From positions 34,408,501 through 34,472,500 of the forward strand of contig JAUMIR010000003.1 in NCBI GenBank assembly GCA_030847615.1: 64,000 nucleotides of DNA, given 5' to 3'. The position numbers and the translations under genes were made by a program. Position 1 is the first letter of the stretch. The number at the start of each line of letters is the position of its first letter. Of the stretch, positions 23,440-34,837 are shown piece after piece. The notes under the pieces were generated by a model that was not told the DNA's origin, ran no database searches, and saw only the letters and a list, made by a program, of their open reading frames with translations. Source of the DNA: Gambelia wislizenii. Taxonomy: Eukaryota; Chordata; Lepidosauria; Squamata; Crotaphytidae.

Positions 23440-23580
23440 CTCATCAAATGTTTAGGCCAGCACTCTTGCTTCCTCCCCAGATGTCATTGGATTGCAGCTC
23501 CCAGAATCACACACCATTGGCTATGCTTGTTGGAGCTGATAGGAATTATAATCCAACAAAATCTGGAGGAATATATGATT
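23440..23580. mobile_element. hAT-like palindromic fragment
   Basis: Contains CCCCAGATGTCATTGGATTG and GCTCCCAGAATCACA, then the inverted half AATTATAATCCAACAAAATC TGGAGG. This resembles the common reptilian foldback element also seen near 6528. Boundaries are unclear. Confidence 0.4.
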
Positions 23581-23830
23581 TTCAAACTAGGTCTAAATTC
23601 AGTTGTTAGTCCCAGCTTGAACAGTACCATAGAATCAATGTTGTTTACCTAAGTGTTGACTTACCAGGTTCCCATTGTTTCAACAGGTCTACCCTACTTG
23701 GGATTCATAACTGGATTTAGATCTTAAAAGGGCAGGTCAAGAGCAACTAACATCATGTATGTGAAGTCTAAACTAAATAGTTGTTCCTGACCTGTTTATG
23801 AGGAAAATGTGCACTCCTTTGAGTGTGTTT

Positions 23831-24366
23831 GGACTTTATCAGACCACCCCCTAAAGACGTTCTTTTGCTGACATAAAAAATCCATTCTAATCCCGGCAAA
23901 AGAACATCCTCCACCACACTTACCTTCCCCTCCTGGCAAAGGCTTCTCTGGCACTGAAGGAGGAAGTGAACGAAGCTCTATTCACTTCCTCCTTTGAAAT
24001 TCCGTGTGATTTCATTGTGCAGGAAATTTAAAAGTAAAACAAAAAATAAACTTCAAAAAGTTACACCAAGCACCTGAACACACTTTAGAACTTACAAGTA
24101 AACCAGGGAAAGTTTTAAAAAGTCTGTAACCTACATGGATGTTGTGATCTCACTCGGAAGTGTTCTGGCTGGTATGGTCATTTTCAGGGTATGAGGGGAA
24201 AAAACGTGATGTTCCATATGTCGGCAATGCCAGCAAAAAAAATGCCATGGAGATCTATTGATGGCTTTAAAAAGTATGGATTTGGGGCAGAATATAACTG
24301 TGAAAGGGTGATATCGTCTTATCTGCACACCCTTTCACAGTTATGTGGTATCCTTATGATGCAGTA

Positions 24367-24403
<37 letters not shown>

Positions 24404-24985
24404 CTTTTCTTCGCAAATTAAGATTCAGGAAGGACTCATCCTGCACTTTCTTCAAGCGCGCTGATGACTAAAAAGGCCAATCCGAGATAAACATGTCAGG
24501 TTGCAGAAAGCACAGCAGAAGGTCTCCTTAGGTGATGTTTCCAGGTTGTGATTCTTTCTGCGTTGTTGTTTCTCTTCAAGACTTGTTTGGCGTGAGCTCT
24601 CAAATAAGGCTGCAGCATTGTGGATAGTGCATCTCCATGCCTCCCGATGTGAGGCCAGGGCAGACCATTGTTGGTGATCAATTTGGCCAAGCCTGAGATG
24701 TCGTTTCAGGGAGTCCTAGTATCGCTTTTTCGGAGTGCCCCTCTTACGCTGACCCGTGGCAAGTTCACCGTAGAGTAGTATTTTTGGGAGGCGATGGTCC
24801 TCCATCCTAGAAACATGCCATGCCCAGCGCAGCTGTGTTCTCAATATCAATGCCTCAATGCTGGTGATTCCTGCCTGCTCAAGGAAGGCAACATTCATCA
24901 CATAGTCAGTCCAGTGTATATTTAGGATTGTGTGTATACAGTGCTGATTGTTATGATGCCATAATCAACTTGTCTGATAAAGTCC
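23831..24985. mobile_element. Harbinger-like MITE with TTT duplication, split by a LINE
   Basis: The ends are GGACTTTATCAGACCACC and TTGTCTGATAAAGTCC, with TTT on both flanks (23828-23830, 24986-24988). The subterminal GTTCTTTTGCTGACATAAAA and CCCGGCAAAAGAAC palindrome is present. Removing the LINE at 24371-24950 and one copy of its target duplication leaves about 558 bp, in line with the other long copies. Confidence 0.85.
24371..24950 (-). mobile_element. LINE with (AG)n tail, 5'-truncated, inside a MITE
   Basis: The minus-strand code reads VAFLEQAGITSIEALILRTQ and RWAWHVSRMEDHRLPKILLY, and ends in a zinc-finger-like CAFCNLTCLSRIGLFSHQRA, followed by a stop. The 3' tail is an (AG)n run, seen as (TC)n at 24371-24400. 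It is flanked by TTATGATGCAGTAATCA (24354-24370) and TTATGATGCCATAATCA (24951-24967), a 17-bp duplication with two differences. The clade is RTE-like or related; RT phylogeny would be needed. Confidence 0.85.
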
Positions 24986-25220
24986 TTTGTTGTTGGGTCC
25001 TTTCAAATAATTTCCAATTTATGATTTCCCTAAGGCAAACCTATCAGGGGGTTCTATTGGCAAGATTTGTTCAGAGGCAGTTTGCCTTACCCTTCATCTA
25101 AAGCTGAGAGAGTGTGACTTGCCCAAGGTCACCCAGTGGGTTTCCATGGCTGAGCAGAGATTTGAACCCTGCTCTCCAGACTTGTAGTCCAATGCTCAAA
25201 CCACTACACAACACTGGCTT
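24986..25220 (-). mobile_element. Sauria-type SINE
   Basis: Minus orientation: TTTGTTGTTG tail, the CTTGCCAATAGAACCCCCTG block, CCACTGGGTGACCTTGGGCA and the B-box region GGTTCAAATCTCTG up to a tRNA-like head ending GTAGTGGTTTGAGCATTGGA. Full length. Its CAA-rich tail touches the MITE end, suggesting that the MITE landed in the SINE tail. Confidence 0.88.
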
Positions 25221-25377
25221 AGTGTGCTTTCTTCAGTAATATAACTTAACAGCGGTAGAGATAGGATGGTTGATTTTGTCAAGCTCAGTTTTATTTCAGT
25301 CCTCATTTCTCTAGGGAAATGTCAATTCTGTCAAATAGCTTTATTTAAAATATGGATCAAAATGTATACATAGACGG

Positions 25378-26860
25378 TAGATGACCTTCGCCAAAACATC
25401 GACAGGGGAAATGTGACCCAGTTGGTGCTTTTGGATCTGTCAGCGGCTTTCGATATGATAGATCACAGCATCCTCTTGGAACGCCTGGGAGAGTTGGGGA
25501 TTGGAGGCACTGTACTTCAGTGGTTCCATTCCTTCCTCTCAGGTAGATTCCAGAGGGTGATGCACAGGGACAGTTGCTCATCAAAAATAGAACTTAATTG
25601 TGGCATCCCTCAGGGTGCCATCCTGTCCCTGATGCTCTTTAATATCTATATGAAATCACTGGGAGAAATCATCTGGAGACATGGGGCGGGGTGTTATCAG
25701 TACGCTGATGACACCCAAATATATTTCTCCATGTGGTCATCAGCCATGACGACAGATGGTATTTCTCCCCTCAGTCACCGTCTTGTAGTGGTAATGGACT
25801 AGATGAGGCAAAATTGACTCAAACTGAATCCAGAGAAAATGGAGGTGCTTACAGTAGGGGCCCCTAAACCTGGTATCAGATTGCAATCGCCAGTCCTGGG
25901 CGGGGTCATGCTCTCCGCTAAGGACTGTGTTCACAGTTTGGAGATGCTCCTAGACTCATCACTTCACATGACTGCTCAGGTGAGTGCAACAGTCAGGAGC
26001 GCCTGTTATCAGCTTCGGCAGATATGCCAACTATGCCTCGAGACAAAGGACCTAGAAACTGTAGTGCATGCACTGGTAACCTCACAACTCGATTTCTGCA
26101 ATGCTCTCTACATTGGGCTACCCTTATACCTAGTTCGGAAGCTACAACTGGTGCAAAATATGGTAGCCAGGTTAGTTACCGGGAAATCGCGAAGGGAGCA
26201 TATTACTTCAATCTTGAAATCCCTTCACTGGCTGCCCATCAGTTTTCGAGCACAGTATAAGGTGTTGGTAATGACCTATAAAGCCCTACATGGCCTAGGT
26301 CCAACCTACCTAAGAGATTGCCTCCTTCCATATAATCCGCCCCGTACCCTTAGATCTTCTGGGAGGGGTTTATTGCAACCAATGAGATCTAGATTAACAA
26401 TAACCTCCCAAAGATCTTTTTCTGTCGCTGCTCCCAGACTATGGAATGCCTTGCCGGAAGAGATCCGTCAAGCAACCAGCTTGGAGAATTTCAAAAAAAG
26501 CCATCAAAACGGATCTCTTCCGGCAGGCCTTCCTTGAATAGAACAGACCATTTTAATGGATGCTTCTCCCTCTTTTTATGTTTTTATGTTTTATGCTTAT
26601 GTTTTGATGTTTTTATGTTATAGTTTAAAGTTTTAGGGTAGTATTTTATATTATTTGTGAATTTGCCAATTATTTTTAAATGTATGTATTATTATATGTA
26701 ATTTTTAGGGGGGTAATCTGCTTTAAGCTATTACTGTTGTTTATGGATTTGTTTGTTTTATATCCAATTGTTGTGAGCCGCCTTGATTGCCTAATAGGCA
26801 AAAGGCGGGGTACAAAAATAAAGTTGTTGTTGTTATTATTATTATATTTTATGTACTTTT
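25378..26860 (+). mobile_element. L2 LINE, 5'-truncated, with RT and 3' end
   Basis: This is the best coding remnant in the window. The first frame (25413-25802) holds RT motif A LLDLSAAFDMIDHSILLERL, CGIPQGAILSLMLFNIYMK and the YADDTQIYF catalytic block. The second (25839-26537) continues in the same frame through SLHWLPISFRAQYKVLVMTY and AAPRLWNALPEEIRQATSLE. Two in-frame stops (TAG, TGA) between them, about 18 bp apart, break an otherwise continuous ORF. The 3' end has the GAGCCGCCTTGATTGCC block and a GTTGTTGTTATTATTATTAT tail. The endonuclease is missing. Confidence 0.92.
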
Positions 26861-27465
26861 GTAAAAAAAAAGATTTGCCATTCATTTTGGATGCACATCT
26901 TTTTCATCAAATAAAGTATTTTGTACACATTTTTATGATAAGAAATGTACTTCAAACTTCAGAACTCTATGGTTTTCAAGAGGAACCTTCATTTCACTTG
27001 TGATTAGTGCATGTTAGATAATCTTATATAAAAATAGGAAACAAATGATTTTTTCATATAGCCCTATACATAAAGCACAGGTAATAATCAGAATGTTATT
27101 CAGGGGTAAATAATGTATTAACTTTAAAATATAAAGATAGGTGTTTTACCTTGCAAAAACTGAAGTCTCTCTATCTATAATCTGAACTAATTTGCCAGAC
27201 ATTTGGCTAACTTGAAATCAATAATTCATCACCTCTCCACAGTTTAACAGTACAGATTTTAATAGAGTCAGTTTAGAAGTTCCATTGAAAATGCAGAGTC
27301 ATGGTGTTATTAGAGAGGTTTTATTAAGTCCAACCAGGTTTTGGCAGATGTCAGTATATCAGGATGAAGCAGAAACTTATGCAAAAGAATCTTACCAAGA
27401 GCCATACAAGACTGAATAAACAAAAAGAATATCACTCATGCTAGGTGGTATTTCTTCTGTGTTAA
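26861..27465. other. Non-coding interval
   Basis: AT-rich, no repeat or exon recognised. Confidence 0.45.
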
Positions 27466-27620
27466 ATCTTCTTTATGTATAATTCTCTTGGGTATGTTGC
27501 CATTTCCAGTGTGCTGATTGGCTGCTTAGGAAACTTACCAACCAATCAAAGCTCTCCCTTGGGCAATCAAAGTTCTCCCTTGGGCAGCCAATCAGCACAC
27601 TGGGGGTGGAATCATGTGGA
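27466..27620. mobile_element. Helitron-like fragment with internal inverted repeat
   Basis: The start TCTTCTTTATGTATAATTCT followed by CTTGGGTATG resembles the 5' end at 37684. It contains CAGTGTGCTGATTGGCTGC and the inverted GCAGCCAATCAGCACACTG about 60 bp apart, and shares GCTGATTGGCTGCTTAGGAA with the Helitron at 28559-28708. No 3' hairpin or CTAG end was found, so it is partial. Confidence 0.5.
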
Positions 27621-27668
27621 AGTTTAAGTCCTTTGTAAATATGGCGGTGGCAGAGAGGCTTTCCAGCA

Positions 27669-27669
<1 letters not shown>

Positions 27670-27704
<35 letters not shown>

Positions 27705-27830
27705 GGGTGGATGTAGTGAGGGATGTAGTGTGGGGGGTGTAACATGGGGGGAGTAGCATGGGGCGGGTGTGTCTGTAACATGGGGGAAAATGTGGACGGG
27801 TGGGTGCAGCATGGTGTGTGTGTGTTTAGA
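27670..27830. repeat. GT microsatellite followed by G-rich minisatellite
   Basis: An uninterrupted (GT)n of about 16 units is followed by degenerate GTGTAACATGGGGG and GGATGTAGTGAGG-like units to about 27830. The G runs on this strand could form quadruplexes. The ORFs here (for example the His/Thr-rich minus-strand frame at 27473-27898) are products of the repeat. Confidence 0.85.
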
Positions 27831-28011
27831 ATATTCCTGTTTTGGAAATGGGGGAAATTTAACAAGTGCAGCTTCTTACCTGGTTGTGTGAAAAGCAACC
27901 CCTGCTGAAATTTTCCCTTTTATGCAACCTCTAATGGCACAGGAGCTCCCTCCAGCTCTTAATCTGGGAACCTTACGCATCACTCGAAGGAATGGGGAAT
28001 GTGTAGAGCAC

Positions 28012-28105
28012 AGCTTAGAAATGTTATAAAATTGGAAGGGATCTCCAAAGGTCATCCAGTCCAATCCCGTTCTGCCACACAGGAAGACACCATCAAAGCA
28101 CTATA
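28012..28105 (-). mobile_element. CR1 3'-end fragment
   Basis: Contains GGAAGGGATCTCCAAAGGTC and ATCCAGTCCAATCCC, the conserved CR1 3' UTR, diverged from the other copies. About 90 bp. Confidence 0.7.
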
Positions 28106-28558
28106 TATAGATATGAACTAATGTCATACAACCAGGTAACAAGCTGAAAATCCCTCTTCTTTCCAGTTTTGCAAGGGGTGGCCCAGCTCTACCTAAGAGG
28201 GAAGACCCGGGTGCAAATCTCCAGCTCAGCAAATCTCCAGCCACAATTTACAAGGATGAATAGGTTCATGGTGGCATCTTTGCAAAGACTGTCTGGGCAC
28301 AGAGTCTGTAGGTTTTACTTAGCTAGCTTCCTCCTTCCCACTCCCTCATTCCTTGTGGACACCCTCTCCTCTCCTCTGCCTCCATTTTCTGCCTAGAAGC
28401 AAGGGGATTCAGTGAAATCTTTCTTTAACTAGTCGCTGCAACAAAGTGAGAGGGAAGGATCTCCTCAGTTCACCTAAATCTGGGAGCAACCCCTTTAGCT
28501 ACAGACTTCTGTCTTAATTTCCTTCAACTAGCTATACCAGGCATAACACACACCATTA
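28106..28558. other. Non-coding interval
   Basis: A stretch near 28175-28260 has a weak tRNA-SINE-like flavour (GACCCGGGTGCAAATCTCCA) but lacks a body or tail. No exon. Confidence 0.35.
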
Positions 28559-28708
28559 TCTACGTATATAAAATGCTTTAGTGTGTTTCCATTCCCATTC
28601 TGCTGATTGGCTGCTTAGGAAACATGTCAAGAGTACAATCATTTGACACATTAATATATAACTGTTCAAATCAACTATAATGGCGTATGTTACACCGGGT
28701 AAAGCTAG
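28559..28708 (+). mobile_element. Short non-autonomous Helitron
   Basis: It begins TCTACGTATATAAAATGC after an A and ends ACACCGGGTAAAGCTAG before a T, so both the TC start, the CTAG end and the A/T target rule of Helitrons are met. The end resembles the CCGGGTAA-CTAG 3' terminus of reptile and bat Helitrons. Only about 150 bp, so it cannot encode Rep/helicase. Confidence 0.75.
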
Positions 28709-29660
28709 TATAAATATAAACAGCAGGGGGGAAAACAGCTCTGCACTATTTTCAGTGTGTGCATGGTCAGACATACGGTATACATAAAACCAAACATTTT
28801 GCAGAACAGAAGATCAGATGGCATTAATATTGGTTGTCCAATCCAGCATTCAATATTTTAAATGAATATGGTGAAATGTTGGCATTGATGTACTCGATTC
28901 TATTTCCATGAATGCATCCTAGGCACAAAACTGTTAGTGGATTCAATTAAACTACACCAGATTCAGAAAATCAACAGTATGCTCCACAGTGAACAGTCAG
29001 AACGCTATAACTATGAGTCCGTAGAAAAAGTACCTGTGGTTCTCCCCATGTTGATGCACTATTCTACCATCATCCCTCATCACTGGCCAGGCTAGCTAGG
29101 GCTGCTCAGAACTGGAGTCTGACAGTATTTAGAAGGCCACAGGTATTCTAGCCTGGACCTAGGTACAAATCTAATTAATTTCAATCAAATACAGTAGTAT
29201 ATGTTCAGGGAAGAGGCCACATAACTGCCCTGTGCTACACAGTTGTAAGGTATAAGTTCTATCTCCAAATATAATGAGTTAAAAGATCTTAGTTAAATAG
29301 AGCTGGAAAGACCTCTCTCTCTGGGACACTAAAGGAACATAGTGGAATAAATAATACTTTATTTGTTTAACCAAAGGTTTGACTCAACATACAATAACTT
29401 CATGTTTTGCATTTACATCACTCTTAAAGCAACAAGCACTATCAATGGTCATTGATAGAGTGCATGACTTGGGCACATTAAGTCTCAGTTTAAGTTTTCA
29501 GCTCTTCCCATTAAGAAATCTCAAATTGGATCTGCTCTGCCCATAATCCCAGAGTCACTGTTGAGGTAAAGTTGACAGTGTTGAGCTAAATGATTGAGGC
29601 TGTTTCAGTAGAAGACATATCCATATGTTAATTGTGTTACTTGTGACAAAAAAAGAAATA
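28709..29660. other. Non-coding interval
   Basis: No repeat family or exon recognised. Confidence 0.45.
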
Positions 29661-29775
29661 ATAGAATCATAGAGTTGGAAGAGACCACAAGGGCCATCCA
29701 GTCCAACCCCCTGTCATGCAGGAATACACAATCAAATCATTCCAGGCAGATGGCCATCCAGCCTCTTTTTAAGGA
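29661..29775 (-). mobile_element. CR1 3'-end fragment
   Basis: ATAGAATCATAGAGTTGGAA and GGGCCATCCAGTCCAACCCC mark the CR1 3' UTR. It is truncated after about 115 bp at CCAGCCTCTTTTTAA. Confidence 0.9.
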
Positions 29776-30088
29776 GCTGGTGTCTGCCCTCTACTGCCTT
29801 TAGCCTATCACAGACCTAGGAATGTGGGAAAGGCAGTGGAGGGAAGTAGAAGAAGTAGAAAATAGTTTAGTAGCTGAAGGACAGTTAGTTAAGGTTGTGA
29901 CCATTTCGAAGGATGTTTTGATCAGTTAGGGAAATTATTAGAATACAGTGATGTAGTCTGAGAGAAGGTGTAAATCAGCTGAGGTAGAAAATGATCTTGC
30001 TGTGAGAAAAGTGGTTGAGTTTTGGCCAGCTAGAAGGAAGACGTGCAGGAGGGCAAGTTTTGTAGAGTCCAGGGAAAGAGTGAGAATA

Positions 30089-30701
30089 GGGGCTTGTCTA
30101 TACAAGCCCCCAACAAACATAGTGCCCCACAGAAAAAGCAAGTCGCGGCAGCAGTGATTTGCTTAATAATGGCTTTGTTTAGCAGCTCCCATAAGCTTTG
30201 CATACCAGGAGACAGCTGAGGAAGGGAGAAGAGGGTGAGAGAGTCCTCCTCCCTTTCTCGGTCTGTGGGGCAGTGGCGGCAGTGGCACGGGGGTGGCAGG
30301 GAGCCAGGGAAGGGGGAGAAGGTGGCAGTCGCTCTCCTCCCTTCCTCGGTCTCCGTGGGACAGCGATCACTCACTAAAGACAGAAAGAAAAATGATGGCT
30401 GAGGGTGCTTGCCCTGTAACCCAGCACTGTCCCCTGTACTTGTCTGGCCAATCAGTTTGCATTTCCTCTCATTTGGGCAAGCAAATCATATAGATTTGCT
30501 TGTCCTAACAAGTGGAAATATGCACCCTTACATTGTTGTTTTTTAAAAGATGGGAAAAGCCGCGAATACTTTTCTGGTGAGTTTTTTGGTGGTTTTGCCC
30601 CCCCTCCTTCACAATATGGCAAAATCAGGCGGAATGCCATTAAGACAGGGAGGATTCTCCTCACATTCTGTGAGGAGTTTTTTCACTGTTTGGACAACCC
30701 C
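30089..30701. mobile_element. Harbinger-like MITE, second subfamily
   Basis: Ends are GGGGCTTGTCTATACAAG and TGTTTGGACAACCCC. The interior GGTGCTTGCCCTGTAACCCA, then GGCCAATCAGTTTGCATTTC, and a later GGTGGTTTTGCCCCCCCTCC block are recognisably shared with 56286-57034. The triplets ATA and TAG do not match, so no duplication is claimed. Confidence 0.6.
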
Positions 30702-30704
30702 TAG

Positions 30705-31590
30705 ATATCGTAGTGGCAGAGTGAACTGAAGATAGTGAGGCAAACCTAGTATTTTTTATCTGGAAAGTTAATGCCTGCATGTGATTTTTTCCCCTGTTTC
30801 ATGTTTAACCATTGCCTCAGTCTTTTTTGTGAGGGGATTTACTAGATCACAGACACACACCACCAGAAACCTGAAGACATACTCCCCTGTCTATTTATAG
30901 GATCATCTTATTTCATTTAAGATAACCTGACTGGGCTCTGGAACTAGGAACTGGGTGGGTAACAGGAATCCCAGGTAAGAATGCATAATCTAGAAGTGGG
31001 CTTGGTAAAACACGTTGTATTTTAAATATGCATCTTTATACTTCAAATATTTCTACTTTGTATTTCAGTATAAATAGGTTGACAAAGCTGTTTGAAAAAG
31101 CCCAAATATAATATAATAAATATTGTCTACATAGATGGAGACAGATTGTCCTCCGCTTACTTTGAATTCACCACATTATCAGCTCACTTGTCTATTTATA
31201 CATCTTACCAGTTTTCCTATAAATATTTCCTATGTGTTATTAGTTTAATAAACTTTTATTTATTAGCTTAATAAACTTTTATAGTTGACTAAAGTATTAT
31301 CTCCATACTGAATGTGAGAATCAGTCAGGATGCATCTTGGGTAAGGCATCCCAAAAAGTTCTCACTGAAATTCCAGTGCTTTAGGATTATTTTCCCACAC
31401 TTCTCCTTTTCTAAAATTCACAATAATGGCATGAAAAACCTTGGATACAAAATACATATTTTTAAAAAAGAACCCACAATTTTTATCACCATACAAACAT
31501 AAGAGTGGAGAAACATTGTAGATCTAGAGAATGCAAAAGGGGAACAGCTCATTAACTGTGAATCAAATATTTGTGCCCTGACATTTGAGA
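30705..31590. other. Non-coding interval
   Basis: Contains a small tandem repeat near 31240-31283 (AATAAACTTTTAT units twice). Nothing else recognised. Confidence 0.45.
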
Positions 31591-32665
31591 CCATCTGGGC
31601 AGCCCCCCATATCCTTTTGATTATTCTGATCTCTAAACAGCTTTTGATGTCACCAACCAGGATATTTTGCTTAACGGGTTCTGTGGATTTGAATAAGGGT
31701 GGTTCAGATCTGACCAGTTTCAAAAAGTAGCACTGCATGGTTCCTGCTTGACCTATTGTATCTGAGTTTTGGTTCTACCTTTATCCTTCGTGTTATTAAC
31801 ATATTGAAGAAGTCTCTGGATGAGATCTTGTATGGATTTGAATCAAGGTATTACCAAATATGCTCATGATGCCCATTTTATTGTCAGAGAGAGGTTAAGA
31901 CTGATTGCCAGGACTCATCAATGATCTGATCAGAGCCAAAACCTGAACCTGATTCCTGACCAAAGTAGAAGCACTGTGGGTAGTGCAAAACTTGGGGGAA
32001 AGGTTTTGTTGGGGGGTAGGGGTAAAAATAACAAAGTCCCCCAGTCCACTCCCAGTAGCCATGCTTGCTGGGGGATTCTAGAAATTGTCAACGGGGAAAA
32101 AAAACTTTTGCAAACACAGAATATGTCATTCCTAAGAGCCAGATGTGTGTATACTGCCTATTCTATTCTATTCACATTCAACCTGAAGAAAAAGGTGTAC
32201 AGCTTTGGGGTGCTCCTTAACCAAACCTCGTCTCTACTCAAGTGTCCTCTGCAGCTGTAGATTTTACTGTACAGTGATAGTTTGATTGAAGTGAACCACA
32301 CCCTAATAACCTCCAGCCTGGAGTACTATAATATGCTATAGAGAGAGCTACTCTTGAAAATCATTAGGATGTTTCAACTAGAACATAATTCAGCTGCTAA
32401 AATTATGGTTGGCCCTTTTCATCAGAGCCCACATTGCATCAGCTCTGAAGCAAATACTGTACTTCAGCTGCCTATTTGCTACACAGTCCAGTTCAAGGTG
32501 CTGGTGCTTACCTCTATAGCCCTAAAGAGTTTGGGCCCAAAATATCTGAAGGAACAGTTTGCTCTACACCAGCCTGCATATTAATGTCACCAGAGGCAGA
32601 TCTTCTTGAAGTACTTCATCTCAGAATACTTACAAAAGAGAAGTCCTTACCTCTGCTAGCACTGC
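31590..32665 (+). mobile_element. Old, heavily decayed L2 LINE
   Basis: In plus orientation, traces of RT motif A (CTTTTGATGTCACCAACCAG near 31640), a ruined YADD block (TATGCTCATGATGCCCATTT near 31858) and the C-terminal FKVLVLTSIALKSLGPKYLK (32480-32560) appear in the correct L2 order. Many indels and stops make it much older than the copy at 25378-26860. It ends where the MITE at 32673 begins. Confidence 0.7.
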
Positions 32666-32672
32666 AACTTTA

Positions 32673-33255
32673 GGACTTTTTCAGATGGGCTTTTTATTCT
32701 GCGGCAGGCACAGAACAGGGTCAAGAAAGGGTCTCTCATTCAGACAACATCAACTGGTCCTGTGCTGCCCCCGTATTGCTCCCGGAATATTATATTCACT
32801 ATGAAACATTGTGAATAGACCACCCGTTCCATGTTTGTCACAGAATCACAGGAGTGTGAACAGGAGCCCCGTTCCTGTCCCACGATGCAAGCCGTTGGGG
32901 GGGGGGTGCATTCAGGACAAGGAGGTAAGTGGCATCCTTTTTTCCCCTTCCCCAGGTTACTTGTTTTTTTAATGTGTTTTTGTGCTTTGTTTACTTTTAA
33001 ACTTTTTTGTTTGACTTTTATTTATAAATTTTCCACGTAATTGTTCTCTTGCAAGAATGTGCGGGATTTTGTTTCTGGGTCATAAATGCAGCCTTGCGAC
33101 AGCTGCATTTACTCCCAGCCAGCAAGGGGAGGGAGAGGACATTCCTGCCACGGGATCAAGGTAAGTGTCTGAAAGATTTTTGTTTATTCCATGGCAGGGA
33201 CAGGAGTGGGGGTAGCGAGGCAGGAATGGGGCAAAAGGCCCATCTGAAAATCTTC
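32673..33255. mobile_element. Harbinger-like MITE with TTA duplication
   Basis: The left end GGACTTTTTCAGATGGGC and the complement of the right end GAAGATTTTCAGATGGGC pair well, with TTA on both sides (32670-32672, 33256-33258). The interior shares a T-rich stretch and CTTGCAAGAATGTGCGGGAT-like sequence with the copies at 12504 and 45328. 583 bp, no transposase. Confidence 0.78.
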
Positions 33256-33313
33256 TTAGACTACCCTCCCAAAGTAGGTATGTTTGGTGATGATGCTGGA
33301 TTATATTTTGGCA

Positions 33314-33764
33314 CAGGGCCGGTTTAAGGAATTTTGGGGGGCCCTGCAATGCTTTACTTTGGGGCCCCCATATGACTTGAAGGCACATGGGCAAGAAAGA
33401 AAGAAGCCCTTTCTGAGGGAGACAACCCTCAAATTCCCTGTCTCTCTCTCTCTCACACACACACTCACCCTCTCCGATGTGCCTCTCCCTCCAGCTTCTG
33501 CCACGGAGGGCTGCTGTTTCTCTTTCTCTTTCTCTTTCTCTTTCTCTTTAGTTTTGGAGAGGCTGTTTTGTTTGTTTTTTTAAAAAAGCCAGCAGGAGGT
33601 TTTTGGAGGAGGAGGGTAAGAGGGGGCTCCTCCCGGCTGTCTCCTCTCTGTTCCTTCGTCAGATTAAGGAGGCCAACACGGGGCCCTCTCTTGACCTGGG
33701 GCCCCCTCTTGACCTCGGGGCCCCCTGCCAATGCTGATTTGGCAGACAGGTTAAACTGGCCCTG
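33314..33764. mobile_element. hAT MITE with perfect 8-bp duplication
   Basis: The ends are CAGGGCCGGTTTAAGG and GGTTAAACTGGCCCTG. The 8-bp flanks are TTTTGGCA on both sides (33306-33313 and 33765-33772). TIR, CAG/CTG ends and duplication length all fit hAT. Internally there are TC/CA microsatellite and (TTTCTC)n tracts (33438-33548) and repeated GGGGCCCCC blocks. The Lys/Arg-rich minus-strand ORF inside is a product of the TTTCTC repeat. Confidence 0.92.
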
Positions 33765-33772
33765 TTTTGGCA

Positions 33773-34591
33773 TGAGGTACAAACATCCTTGTGTGCCCAG
33801 GGATCTTAAATAATCATTAATAAATGTATTTACTAATTGTACACTTTAATTGTTTAATTGTTATGTTGTTTTTCATTGCATTGCAAATTTCATTTTTTTT
33901 TTTGGTATGTTATATGTATGATCTTTTGTTTTTCTTTCTTTTCTTCTGGGTAAAGGTTCAGTTGCTACAATTTTCAAATAAATATATAAAATAAATGTAA
34001 CATTCTCGTTCTGTGTACTTCCTGCCATGCTACCATGTCACTGAAATCTTCTGCCTCTGTGTTCCCCAAGGCATTTCTATCACTTTCAGGTGACTTCCTC
34101 AAAATCCTCACATGTGTGTTTTTCCTGAATAGCCTCTTCTCGTTCATATTTTCACTGCTACCCAATTCCCCTTTGTCTCATACTCATTACACATTTGACA
34201 ACCTGTCCCTGAACCTGACTGCTCCCTTTTCACTGAATTTATCATGTAATGTAGACTATATGCACTGTAGACAGGGAACTCTTTCTAAATTATGCACATT
34301 TTAAGACAGTAATCTTATGTATTAAACACATATTAAATTACTGAAACTTTTGCATAAGTCTTGTGCTTAAAGAATAAGGTGCTTCACAGAGCTGTCCATG
34401 GTACTGAAAATCTACAACTGCCCACTTAGTAATAATTGTTAGATCATCCTGGATTTCAGACAACTACAATGCCTTCAACCAGTAAAGTAAATTTATTTGA
34501 AGAACTGTGAACATCCACACACAAGACATAATTATTGTCACTGGAGATAGCTAGAAGTTAATATTAAAGAATCAAAACCTTTGTCCAACAG
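33773..34591. other. Non-coding interval
   Basis: AT-rich, with no repeat or exon recognised. Confidence 0.45.
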
Positions 34592-34605
34592 AGGTTTATG
34601 TATGT

Positions 34606-34837
34606 GAAGTCGAAGGTTTTCACAGCTGGCATCCATAGATTTTCCTTGAGTTTTTTCCAGGCTGTGAGGCCGTGTTCTGGAATAGTTTCTTTCTGACGTT
34701 TCACCTGCATCTGTGGCTGGCATCCTCAGAGAAATTCATTCTCTGAGGATGCCAGCCACAGATGTAGGCAAAACGTCAGAAAGAAACTATTCCAGAACAT
34801 GGCCTCACAGCCCGGAAAAAAACCAAGGAAAATCTAT
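34606..34837. mobile_element. 232-bp palindrome with 14-bp target duplication, PLE-like terminal repeat
   Basis: Two near-identical arms of about 110 bp face each other across a short centre near 34735. Flanks AGGTTTATGTATGT at 34592-34605 and 34838-34851 are identical. Each arm holds CTGAGGATGCCAGCCACAGA, and one (minus strand) continues to GGTGAAACGTC while the other reads GGCAAAACGTC. The CTGAGGA plus GAAAC arrangement around a short stem resembles hammerhead cores of PLE pseudo-LTRs, but a proper stem III is not evident. The duplication length fits target-primed insertion rather than a DNA transposon. Confidence 0.7.

Noticed and set aside
25839..26537. Longest clean ORF (232 residues) as a host gene
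   Set aside because: Its sequence is the C-terminal part of L2 ORF2, in frame with RT motifs upstream apart from two stops.
27473..27898. His/Thr/Pro-rich 141-residue ORF
   Set aside because: It is translation of the (GT)n microsatellite and adjoining G-rich minisatellite on the minus strand.
33465..33782. Lys/Arg-rich ORF with a nuclear-localisation look
   Set aside because: The KRKRKR run is translation of (TTTCTC)n within a hAT MITE.
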